Assembly: GCF_018991925.1 (NCBI RefSeq)
Contig: NW_024751942.1
Location: 61,001-125,000, forward strand
Direction: 5' to 3'
Length of the DNA: 64,000 nucleotides
DNA from: Homarus americanus
Lineage: Eukaryota; Arthropoda; Malacostraca; Decapoda; Nephropidae
Below, piece after piece: positions 55,741-64,000 of this stretch. Positions within the stretch are counted from its first letter, which is position 1; the number at the start of each line of letters is the position of its first letter. Below the pieces are notes generated by a model. That model searched no databases, had not been told where the DNA came from, and saw only the letters and a list, made by a program, of their open reading frames with translations. The translations under genes and the position numbers were made by a program.

Positions 55741-56355
55741 TTGCCTCTTGATACACCTGTAACCATGACCTGTTTTAGCTTTCATTGTGACCTGTCTTTC
55801 GTTTACTGACCCGTAACCTGTTTTCTATTGACCTGTGACCTGCTTTCCATTGATCTGTAACCTGTCTCCTACTGACCCGTGACCTGTCTCCTACTGACCT
55901 GTAACCCGCCCACAATTGACCTGTGACCTGTCTTCTATTGACCTCTACTGACCTGTGACCTATCTTCTACTGACATGTGATCTGTCTTCTGTTGACCTCT
56001 ACTGACATGTGATCTGTCTTCTATTGACCTCTACTAACCTGTGACCTATATTCCACTGATGTGTGACCTGTCTTCTACTGACCTCTAATGACCTATGACC
56101 TATCTTATACTGACCTGTGACCTGTCTTCTGCGTGCCTGCGATCTGTCCTGTACTGACCTGTCTTCTATTAACCTGTAACATATCCTCTATTGACCTGAC
56201 ATGCCTTCTACTGACCTGTAACCTGTATTCTATTGACCTGTGACCTGTCTTCTACTGACCTGTAACCTATCCTCCACTGACCTGCAACCTGTCCTCCACC
56301 GACCTGTAACCTGTCCTCTATTGACCTGGCTTCTACTGACCTGTGACCTTGAGAT
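55740..56355. repeat. Degenerate 22-bp array of TGACCT nuclear-receptor half-sites
   Basis: Words TGACCTGT(G/A)ACCTGTC and TTCTA(C/T) repeat about 28 times with variable gaps. More than twenty TGACCT half-sites occur, and at least six pairs read TGACCTGTGACCT, the DR1 spacing on the opposite strand. No gene is evident. Confidence 0.88.
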
Positions 56356-56399
56356 CTCACAGTGACCTAACATGAGTTTCAGACCATGACCCCGACCTT

Positions 56400-56935
56400 C
56401 ATCTTATTCCGTAGAGGAACAGGAGGATGGTGAGAAGGATCAAGGGAGAGGGAAGGGGGGATGAGGGGAAAGGGAAGGGGAGATGAGGGGAAAGGGGAGA
56501 TGAGGGAATGAAAGTAGAAGTAGCGAGTTGAAACGAGAGGATAGGGATGAGAAGAGGAGGGAGGAAGGCAGGTGAGGGAAGGGTAGGAGGGAGGGAGGGA
56601 GGTGAGGGAAGGGAGGAGTATGGAGGGAGGCAGGTGAGGGAAGGGTAGGAGTATGGAGGGAGGTAGGTGATTATTAGAGGGAGGGAGGGAGGGAGGAGGG
56701 AGGTGAAGAAAAGGAGAAAGTGATGAAGGACGCAGGTGAGGGAAAGGAGGGGGCAGGTGGAGAGAAGGAGGGAGGTGAGGGAAGAGAAGGAGGCAGGTGA
56801 GAGAAGGGAAGGAGGAGGTGAGGCAAAAGAAGGAAGGAGGTGAGGATGAATCACGGGGAAGAGTGGGGAGGAAAGAAGGGGAGGTCTCTGAGTACGGAGA
56901 AATGTCTATGCTTATACAAGATGTTATGGTTGGTG
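56400..56935. repeat. GGA/GGTGAGG purine tract
   Basis: GAGGGAGGGAGGTGAGGGAA-type DNA with about 25-bp GCAGGTGAGGGAAGGGTAGG periodicity in parts. Confidence 0.9.
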
Positions 56936-56939
56936 TGAG

Positions 56940-57166
56940 TTTTTTTTTTTTTAGTTTAACAAATTTATTGGCAGAGCTTGTAGTACAGTTTGCCTATTCT
57001 GAGTAATTCAGTTAGGTCTTGACACTGAGGGTGGTATCACTTCTCACTATCACGCAGGACAGAGGTTCACACACAAAGAAATACATCATATTCATTAACA
57101 ACTATAAATGTATAGAGGTCAGATTCATATGGGTAATGTCACTGTTCACTGCCATGCAGGACAGAG
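56940..57166 (-). mobile_element. LINE 3' UTR, second copy of the 7.7-kb family
   Basis: TTAGTTTAACAAATTTATTG, then TTGCCTATTCTGAGTAATTC and CTTGACACTGAGGGTGGTAT match 7711-7900. The T-run at its left edge is a poly(A) tail on the minus strand. The 5' end is truncated where a GGTGGTGG/GAGGAGG tract begins. Confidence 0.9.
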
Positions 57167-57420
57167 GTGGTGGAACAGCGTAGGTGTGAGAGGAGGTGGA
57201 GCCAGAGGAGGGTAGAGGGAGAGAAGTAGGAAGAGGTGGAGGTACAAGAGGAGAAAGAGGAAGAGGTGAGGGGGGTGTAGATAACGTAGAAGTGTAGGTG
57301 AAGAAGGAAGCAGGAGAAGTGAAGATGGAGGAAGAGGGAAAAGTGAAAGTATAGATCAAAGTGAAGGTGTTATTTGAGATCTATAAGGAGGAGAAGGGGG
57401 GGGTGAGGGGAGGGGGTATC
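57167..57420. repeat. Purine-rich GAGGA/GAAG tract
   Basis: GAGGAGGTGGAG, GAAGAGG and GGGGTGAGGGG runs, right flank of the LINE tail. Confidence 0.85.
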
Positions 57421-57484
57421 GAGAACATAAGCCTAAGACGCGTGTCGGTGTTGGCAGCCAAACGCCCGTCCTCTGTCACCCCAT

Positions 57485-57605
57485 GTGTGTGTGTGTGTGT
57501 GTTTGTTTGTGAACAACGGAAGTACGCGCCTAGATGTGGCCCATAGAGAACCCCTTGAACTCTGTGTGTGTATGTGTGTGTGTGTGTACGTGCGTGTGTG
57601 TGCGC
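57485..57605. repeat. Interrupted (GT)n runs
   Basis: GT runs at 57485-57510 and 57562-57605 around about 50 bp of unique sequence. Confidence 0.9.
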
Positions 57606-57609
57606 GTAT

Positions 57610-58605
57610 TGATCGGTTGCGTGGCTACTAATGACACGCCACAAAAACTAGTCCTCTCTCACCCACTCAGTCGCTCCTATGTTTTTGTTTGTCTGCCTGT
57701 TAGTCTGTGTATGTACTCATTTCTGTGTATGTACGTATGTATGTCTGTGTTGATCTGCCAGTAATTCAGTAAATCTGCTTCCGTCTGTTAACGTTGTCTC
57801 TATCAGTCTCTCACTCTGGCTATCTATTTTATCACTATTTACATTTTTTATCCCTTTGTCAATCCATCTCACTATTTATCGACACAATTGTCTATATATC
57901 TAACTATATATTTATCAACCTAATTCTCTATCTTATATACTCTCAGCTTTAACTCTAAGTCTCTCTCTCTCTCTCTCTCTAACGCTCCTCCTCCCTCGCT
58001 CCGTGCTTCGACCTATCAGCCTTAACACAGCTGGTTTAGGCCTACTGTACATCCCTCTCGTCCCCAATGAGCCCGACGCCGCCGCCAGCTGAACTCCGTG
58101 ACCTCTGAGAACGTAGCTTCCCTCCATCTTTCTTTTTTTTTTTTATTGAGTTAGTCACCGTCTGGCAACTCGCCCGTATTCTCGACGAGCTGCCATGTCG
58201 GGACTTTACTTTTAATTGTTATTTTTTTATTTCTAGACAAGTTATATCGCTGTTTTTGTAATGTGAGACTTACGCTGCTGTTTTGTGGTGGATTTTAATG
58301 TGTGTGGTGGGATTGAGGAGAGAGAGAAAGAGAGGGGCTAGCGGAGGAAGGGGCGGAGGAAGGGGGAAGTAGGGAGGGAGAGGGGTGAGTACTAGGGAGC
58401 CAGACGTTGGTTGGGCCAGTGTACCCTGTGACTCCGACCTTGAGAGCGCCAGTCGTCGTCTGCTGGAGCCTGTGTTACAACTCGTCTCAAGCCTAACCAG
58501 ATCCACCACCACCACCATCTCGGTACAGTGTTTCTAGCTGGTATTGGGGGTATCTCTCTGTCTCAATATCTCTCTAATCTGGGTCTCTATCTCTTCAGAG
58601 TCTAT
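57610..58605. other. Unique region with CT and GA tracts
   Basis: TGTATGTA and TCTATC words (57700-57960), a CT run (57960-57980), a T-run (58130-58143) and a purine tract (58310-58395). GC-richer patches at 57985-58120 and 58390-58510 have no supported frame. Confidence 0.5.
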
Positions 58606-58611
58606 ATCACT

Positions 58612-58712
58612 TCTGGGTCTCTATATCTCTTCTGGGTCTCTATATCTCTTCTGGGTCTCTATATCTCTTCTGGGTCTCTATATCTCTTCTGGGTCTCTAT
58701 ATCTCTCCTGTC
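58612..58712. repeat. 19-bp minisatellite, about 5 copies
   Basis: The unit is TCTGGGTCTCTATATCTCT, identical copies, followed by CT-rich DNA to about 58855. Confidence 0.95.
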
Positions 58713-58859
58713 AGCCTGTCTCTTCCTCTCCTGCCAATGTCTCTCTGCTGTTTGCCTCTTTCTCTCCTTCTGTAATTCATTGTCTCTTCTGTATTCCTAT
58801 AGCTATTTTATTCTCTCTGTCTCTCTCTCTCTCTCCCTCTCTACTCCAGTCTCTTTGTT

Positions 58860-59280
58860 TTCCGTAATCACAAAGTCGAGAGTCCTATTCATTTCAATGG
58901 TAAATCCGACCTATATGTTCCACACCCTTTCCCTCAAGATGGCTGCCCGTCCAACCTTCACTCAAAATGGTTACCCTTTCCAATCTTCTATTAAAATAAT
59001 CACCTTCCCAATCCTCACACACACACAGTAGTCCTTTCCAATCTTCACTCAAAATAATCTTTTTCAAATCATTACATTGTAGGTTAAATTTTCCTCTTAA
59101 TTATGCCCGCCTAAAATAACACCCAAAATGGCATCCACGTTATTGAACCAAATTAACTTGTACGAATATTTGGAAATCCGGTAAAAGGTTTTCTTATGTT
59201 TATACGACACTGATTGGTATTAAAACAAGCGGTTTAGTGGTTTACCTGCGCTTATCCAGAGATTTGTGAGCATTCATTAT
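58860..59280. other. Unique region, nothing recognised
   Basis: AATCTTCACTCAAAATAAT and AACCTTCACTCAAAATGGT words repeat loosely at 58950-59060. Confidence 0.5.
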
Positions 59281-59283
59281 AAT

Positions 59284-59430
59284 TTAATCGGATTACCTGA
59301 TGATTAGACACCCCAGCTTAATTCATTAGATGATTAAACACCGTAACGCTAACCTACCCACCAGGTAGCGTTAGGGTGTTTAATCAGGTGAGATAAGCTT
59401 GGGTGTCTAATCTTCAGGTGATCCAATTAA
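59284..59430. mobile_element. Foldback (hairpin) MITE, about 147 bp
   Basis: Arms of about 65 bp are reverse complements. The left arm has GGATTACCTGATGATTAGAC, ACCCCAGCTTAA and GATTAAACACCGTAACGCTA. The right arm, inverted, has GGATCACCTGAAGATTAGAC, ACCCAAGCTTAT and GATTAAACACCCTAACGCTA. The loop is about CCTACCCACC near 59355. Related fragments occur at 19686-19772 and 48455-48500. Confidence 0.8.
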
Positions 59431-59449
59431 CCTAACAAGCGTTTGTTTA

Positions 59450-59640
59450 GTCGTCTCACGAAGAAAAACACGTATGGGAAGACCCGACCACCTGCTCAGG
59501 TAGGTTGTTCCACATGTTAACAGTACGCGGTGAGAATTATTTTGAGAACAGATACGCCATTTGCCGCCAGGGGTCCCTACGGTGAAGTAAATCAAGTCAT
59601 AATATTGTAATTTTAGCAGGAAGGAACCACGGGACAAAAA
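59450..59640 (-). pseudogene. LINE ORF2 C-terminal fragment (CR1/jockey-like)
   Basis: In one minus-strand frame, after an internal stop, it reads FSPRTVNMWNNLPEQVVGSS and HTCFSS then TGA. This is the (R)xVNxWNxLPxxVV signature shared with the remnant at 13.6 kb. Neighbouring frames are open but give no known motif. It sits next to the hairpin element. Confidence 0.6.
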
Positions 59641-59829
59641 ATCCAACTACATTAAAGTATCTACAGCTGTGTGTGTGTGTGACCTGGGCAGCTCACGAGG
59701 GCGACCTGTGGTGGTTCCCGTCACGTAGTCTCAGTGAAGGGCAGCGTCAACCTTCAAGACCCATGAAGTATAATGATCTCGAGGTCTTTGTGTTTTGTCT
59801 CGACGATAATTAAACGTGATCTTATTTAT

Positions 59830-60095
59830 GTTTCCACAGTAGATGGAGAAGAAGGAAGGGACGAAAAGGAGAAGATGTGAAGAAAGAATGTGAGGAAAAG
59901 AAGCAGAGGCAAGAATTTGAAGAGAAGACGAATTGAAGAAGAACGGATAAAAAGAAGACAGTCCAGACAAGAAGAAAAAGTTAAAACAATCAATAACATA
60001 AAATAGGAAAAAACATAAAGAAGAAACGACGATGAAAACGAAGACAAAGAGAATAAGAATAAGACAAAAATAAAACAGTAAAAACCAAAATAAAC
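59830..60095. repeat. A/G-rich GAAGAAGAA-like region
   Basis: Irregular GAAGAAG, AAAGAAG and AAAAGAAGA words. Confidence 0.7.
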
Positions 60096-60099
60096 CCAA

Positions 60100-60640
60100 C
60101 TAAGACTGGGTGTACTTCATCCTCACACTTGTATCGCGTCATCAAGGAGGAAAAACCCAATTACTTCTCACAAGAAATCAATGGGTCACACTTGTCACCA
60201 AACCCGTACAGAAGACCAAAACCTCACATTAAAGAACTTTGAAAGAAATCATAGTTGGTTTATTTTATTTAGTATTGTTGATATTTACTAAAAAAAAATA
60301 ACCATTGACTTTACTTATTTTCTATATTTTAAACTATTCATGATGATAAAGTTCTATTTATTTCATTAAGACGAGATGAATCTAACTTGTGTTCCCGGAA
60401 ATAATAAAAAAAAAATAATAATAAAAATAATAATAATAATAATATACGAAAACCAATATGGCGTCTACGTCAACCAGATACTCGACTTGTAACTAAACTC
60501 ACTACCATATCACACATAATAAAGAGAAAAAAATATTAACTTAAGAATGTCAATGACTCCAACACTCAAGAGCCTTTAAGCCATGAGGGATCATATACAC
60601 ACACACACACACCATCTCTCTACCTGACTCACACACCCCA
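60100..60640. other. AT-rich region, nothing recognised
   Basis: AATAAT tract at 60400-60445 and CACACA at 60598-60613. Confidence 0.5.
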
Positions 60641-60679
60641 TGACTCAATGACACCAGCACCTGTTCCCCCTCTCCCCAG

Positions 60680-60735
60680 CGTGATTCAAGGAAGATGTAG
60701 AGGGAGGGGAGGGACGTGGGTTAAGGTCACAGACG
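60680..60735 (+). CDS. Candidate short internal exon, unknown gene
   Basis: A strong acceptor-like TCCCCCTCTCCCCAG (ending 60679) and a donor ACG|GTGAGT (from 60736) bracket 56 bp. One frame is open across it (SVIQGRCRGRGGTWVKVTD) and stays open on both sides. A 56-bp exon fits the usual size range for arthropods, but such splice-site pairs also occur by chance. No homologue is recognised. Confidence 0.25.
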
Positions 60736-60785
60736 GTGAGTCATGGAGTTTATTGGAAGATGAGTCAAATGTTATGAGTCTCTGT

Positions 60786-60800
60786 GGCGCCATCTGGTGG
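60786..60800 (-). promoter_or_regulatory. CTCF-like insulator motif
   Basis: GGCGCCATCTGGTGG is the inverse of CCACCAGATGGCGCC, which matches the core of known metazoan and Drosophila CTCF sites (CCAC.AG.TGGCGC). It lies at the left edge of the G-rich array. Confidence 0.45.
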
Positions 60801-60829
60801 ACTAATATGGTCAGGAAGAGACGAGGAAA

Positions 60830-61150
60830 GAAAAGGAGTAGGTGGACAAGGAGGAGGGTTAAGTGGAGGAGGAGGGGTCAGGTGGAGGAGGAGGGGCCAG
60901 GTGGAGGAGGGTCAGGTGTAGGTGGAGGAGGGGGGTCAGGTGGAGGAGGAGGGCAGGTGGAGGGGAGGTGTAGGTGGGGAGGAGGGGTCAGGTGGAGGAG
61001 GAGGTCAGGTGGAGGAGGAGGGGTCAGGTGGCGGAGGAGGGGGGCAGGTGGAGGGAGGTGGAGGGTCAGGTGGAGGCCAGGTGGAGGAGGTCCAGTGGAG
61101 GAGGGTCAGGTGAAGGAGGAGGCCAGGAGGAGGGGTAAGATGGAAAAGGA
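60830..61150. repeat. GGTGGAGGAGG(GG)TCA minisatellite
   Basis: Units such as GGAGGAGGGGTCAGGTGGAG repeat with length variation. Gly/Trp/Arg frames are artefacts. Confidence 0.93.
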
Positions 61151-61152
61151 GT

Positions 61153-61238
61153 TAGTTAAATAAATTTATTGACAAAGCTTGAAGTACAATTTGCCTATTG
61201 TGAGTAATTCAGTCAGCTCTTGACACTGAGGGTGGTAT
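61153..61238 (-). mobile_element. LINE 3' UTR, third copy of the 7.7-kb family
   Basis: AAATTTATTGACAAAGCTTG, TTGCCTATTGTGAGTAATTC and TTGACACTGAGGGTGGTATA match 7721-7795. 5'-truncated to about 85 bp against a GGAAGAGGAA tract. Confidence 0.9.
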
Positions 61239-61600
61239 AGGAAGAGGAATAAAGTAGAGGAAGGGTAAGGAGGAGAGGTTAAAATAGACGAGAAGAAAAA
61301 GAAGAAGGATTAATGACGAAGAAGATGGAGTAGACATAAGTAGAATATAACAAAAGAGGATAACACAGTAGTAATACCCAAATAAAATTACTAACAAATG
61401 AGGAAAAATAAATTGAAAAAAAAAATGTGTAACAGGAAAAGAACGAAGGAAAGTAATAATAGCAGCAAAAAAAGGCAAAAAACAACAACAAAACATATAA
61501 ATAACATAAGTAAAATGTAAGTAAAAGCAAAAAGAAAGTAAAGAAGAGGAAAAGAAAAGAAATATAAAAACAAAGACACAAAGAAAATATAGGCATCTAT
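61239..61600. repeat. A/G-rich region
   Basis: GAAGAAAAAGAAGAAGG, AAAGAAAG and GGAAAAG words. Phe/Leu-rich minus frames are composition artefacts. Confidence 0.7.
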
Positions 61601-61604
61601 TTTG

Positions 61605-61859
61605 TTGAGATCATGTCGTCAAGGTTCATCTCAGCTGATGTTTGTTTACAGTTAGCGTCTCAGGTGGTTTTGTTTACAGTAAGCGTCTCAGGTGGTTTTG
61701 TTTACATTACACCTGTCTCGTGAGGTTGGTGTTTATGTCGTAATTGTCCTTCAAGGTTCCCTGTGAAACAATGCATCAACCTTGGTTATGTTGTGGTCAT
61801 ATACAGTACGTGATATGTAATTATTTTTGTCTTCGTCGCTTTGTGTGTGGTTGTCCTCG

Positions 61860-61860
<1 letters not shown>
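61605..61860. other. Unique DNA with a short direct repeat
   Basis: AGCGTCTCAGGTGGTTTTGT followed by TTACA repeats at about 61653 and 61682. No gene is seen. Confidence 0.6.

Positions 61861-61911
<51 letters not shown>
61861..61911. repeat. (CA)n microsatellite
   Basis: A perfect CA run. Confidence 0.97.
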
Positions 61912-61914
61912 CAA

Positions 61915-62400
61915 GAATTGGCTATTGTAAACTGTTATTGTAAATTGGTTGTAGCTATCCTCGAAAGACAGTCTAATAAAATAGTTTTTTTTATATTGTG
62001 GTTATTCTCGAAAAGCCTAAGAGAATTGGTTGTGACTTGATTGTGCTTGTCATGGTAAAAATAAAAAATAAAATAAAAATCTAAGAACTGGCTAATCTAA
62101 ATTGTGGTTGTCATCGAAACACACTCAAGAGAATTTACTTTCAAATTGTGGTTAGGATTTTAGATCTGGATATCTTCGGGACACACTAAACAGCCTTCTC
62201 ATATTCATGTTGAGGTCGCGACCTGTGGCTGTGGTTACACGACGAACATTCAGGAGACAGATGACTCGTGTTTATTTTGTGGTGTTTGACTTTGACTGAG
62301 GTCATTCTCGACAGACAGACAAACAGGTAACTCAGGTTTACTTTGTGGTCGGGACTGTCTCCTCTGTGGCTTGTGGTCGCTGCCTCAGAACAGACTAAAG
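61915..62400. repeat. Degenerate long-unit repeat around AATTGTGGTT..TCGAAA
   Basis: TAAATTGGTTGTAGCTATCC, ATATTGTGGTTATTCTCG and TAAATTGTGGTTGTCATCG each lead to A(A)AGAC/ACAC and AGAGAATT words, giving a unit of about 70-100 bp in perhaps five diverged copies. Confidence 0.5.
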
Positions 62401-62640
62401 GGAGGGGATTTATGTCTCAGTTGTTGAGGAAGGATGAGATAACTAGACTTCCGTCCACGGGGAGGCCCTTTCTCCCTCATACCACCGCAGGAAGGACCCG
62501 GGCGAGCGTTTGTCAGGCGTAGATTCCATTAGCATGTAAATACCAAATGGTGAGGGGCCCGCCTGGCACTATTGATCTTTATTGCTGTCGCTGCCTTTTT
62601 TTTACGGTAAGGTCCTGCCAGCAAAGCCAATGTTGTTGAC
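62400..62640. other. GC-richer unique segment, nothing recognised
   Basis: Mixed composition, with no frame or RNA signature supported. Confidence 0.45.
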
Positions 62641-62644
62641 GACG

Positions 62645-62815
62645 TTCAGCACTCCCCACGACCTCTCCATCACTCCCACAATACTCCATCACTCCCCACG
62701 ACCTCTCCATCACTCCCACAAGACTCCATCACTCCCACAATACTCCATCACTCCCACAAGACTCCATCACTCCCACAATACTCCATCACTCCCACAATAC
62801 ACCACAACCTCGCCA
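62645..62815. repeat. 20-bp minisatellite (ACTCCATCACTCCCACAATA)
   Basis: About seven copies with ACAAG/ACAATA alternation and two longer CACGACCTCTCC variants at the left. Confidence 0.94.
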
Positions 62816-62929
62816 ACAACATTATATGACATTTTCACAACAATCCACGACACCCCATGACCTCTCCACGACTCTTACAGGGCTTCCCGACCTCTACTAC
62901 CACCACACTGCCTCACTGACACAAGTTGG

Positions 62930-63125
62930 TGGTCCTGTAAGTGTGAAAAATCAAAATTCTTACAATGTGTCATTACAACAGCGTAATGGGTTCGAGTCCT
63001 GGCCCAGGGCATACGTGAGAAGGGTGTTATCCAATTTGACCCAACTAAAACATTGCTTTTTTTTTTTCCTTTGGGTACTCCGATTTCCTCCTGAACTAAC
63101 ACTGGACAGTAAAGTTCATAACTAT
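62930..63125 (+). mobile_element. tRNA-derived SINE candidate
   Basis: Box B-like GGGTTCGAGTCCTGGCC (62989-63005) is preceded about 57 bp upstream by a weaker box A (TGGTGGTCCTGTAAGTG). The body ends with TTTGGGTACTCCGATTTCCT and CCTGAACTAACACTGGA, resembling the conserved (C)TCCGGTTTCCTCC segment of several invertebrate and fish SINEs. Both halves are diverged. Confidence 0.5.
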
Positions 63126-63129
63126 GTAA

Positions 63130-63645
63130 CAAAAAAACGGATCAACCGCCCGAACTTGATTTCCCTGAATCTTGTTCAGTTTCCTCTCGGAGGTCAGCAG
63201 CACCTTCGGTCACCTGTTATCATTTACTCTCTTTATCTATGTTGATCAATTGATTCTAGACAAATGCTTCAGGTCTATCTGTCCAAATCTTCATTTGTTT
63301 GTATAACTAATTCTAATGTCAATTTAAACAAGTGGGTGTGGGCTGGTCATCTTGTTTACATACAAGGAACAGACAATATTTACCACTTAGTTGCCATTAA
63401 AATATCCTTCTACATTGTCAGTCTCGATGAAAATTCATTAACTGAGAGTAAAGTTATTACCACCATATGAATACATCAGTACAAGATATATTCAGGTTTA
63501 ATACTTTTTACTGATACAACTTAACGTCACTATTACTATAAACACCTCAAAAGAATGAAGAAAACAAAAAGAAATATGTGACTTTATTTTTTGTATTAAT
63601 AATTAAATTCAGCATAGATTTCCAAGTGAGCATTACTATCCGCGC
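63130..63645. other. Unique region, nothing recognised
   Basis: Open frames of up to about 68 codons have no recognised domain. Confidence 0.5.
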
Positions 63646-63649
63646 GCGC

Positions 63650-63673
63650 GTGTGTGCTCTATCTTTCTCTCTG

Positions 63674-63706
<33 letters not shown>

Positions 63707-63726
63707 GTCTCTACCTTTCTCTCTCG
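63650..63726. repeat. (CT)n-rich tract
   Basis: TCTCTCTCT with GTCT and TTCT interruptions, preceded by CGCGCGCG (63642-63649). Confidence 0.92.
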
Positions 63727-64000
63727 CGGTACACTTCCCTGGGAATACAATGGTACTGTTGTTATTGTTCACTTTGTATCTGTATTTGTTGACTATATAA
63801 ACTCCTTCAATATTAATCGTTTCTACATCTACGAAATATATCCCCCGACAGGATATCAGAATTACTTACATAAATTACAGTAGAGTCTCAATACAACACC
63901 GCGGCCTTTTTAGTGAGATATAGTCAGATATATTCTTACTTCACCTGATATATGAAATAATTATTAAGTAAATCTTCGAGAATTCTAATCAACTTGAAGA
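63727..64000. other. Unique AT-rich end of window
   Basis: Nothing recognised. Confidence 0.5.

Overview
This 64 kb window looks like non-coding or intronic DNA from a large animal genome, most likely an arthropod and plausibly a decapod crustacean. Four things point there: very dense CA/GT, GA/CT and trinucleotide microsatellites, TTAGG/CCTAA-like (arthropod telomere type) motifs, several lineages of decayed non-LTR retrotransposons, and a virtual absence of long non-repetitive reading frames. The species is an inference. There are no bacterial operons, ribosome-binding sites, rRNA genes or canonical tRNA genes. The longest open frames (several hundred residues rich in Pro, Ser, His or Thr) lie inside polypyrimidine or short tandem repeats and are not treated as genes.

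Layout. 1-2.7 kb is a 31-bp satellite array cut by the window edge. 2.7-9.2 kb is a run of microsatellites, purine tracts and minisatellites with a LINE tail at 7.7-8.1 kb. 9.2-14.2 kb holds a TA-flanked MITE candidate, an RNase H-bearing LINE remnant, a candidate exon and a CR1/jockey-like LINE remnant. 14.4-16 kb is a G-rich array with higher-order structure. 16.5-25.1 kb carries minisatellites built on E-box, CCTAA and AP-1-like monomers, a large foldback element near 22.1 kb, a SINE and a minus-strand exon candidate. 25.4-33 kb has another LINE 3' end, a related SINE, a 32-bp array, a terminal-exon candidate and AAT-rich DNA. 33-42 kb is dominated by arrays of 17, 25, 19, 47 and 22 bp.

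42.6-44.7 kb is the protein-richest part: two head-to-tail 5'-truncated copies of a restriction-like-endonuclease (RLE) non-LTR retrotransposon in a (TAG)n array, with two shorter relatives in TAC/TAG tracts at 46.7 and 49.3 kb. 50.3-50.5 kb is a CpG-containing, promoter-like patch. 51.8-52.8 kb is another LINE remnant. 53-64 kb alternates GGT, GGA and TGACCT arrays with LINE tails, a hairpin element, a CTCF-like site and a further SINE.

No set of genes works together here. The recurrent theme is how repeats originate: at least six LINE lineages, two or three foldback/MITE families, one 22/31-bp monomer family at six loci in both orientations, and an excess of unrelated minisatellites with unit lengths of 31-32 bp. 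The strongest candidate for something undescribed is the RLE retrotransposon's apparent specificity for (TAG)n microsatellites.
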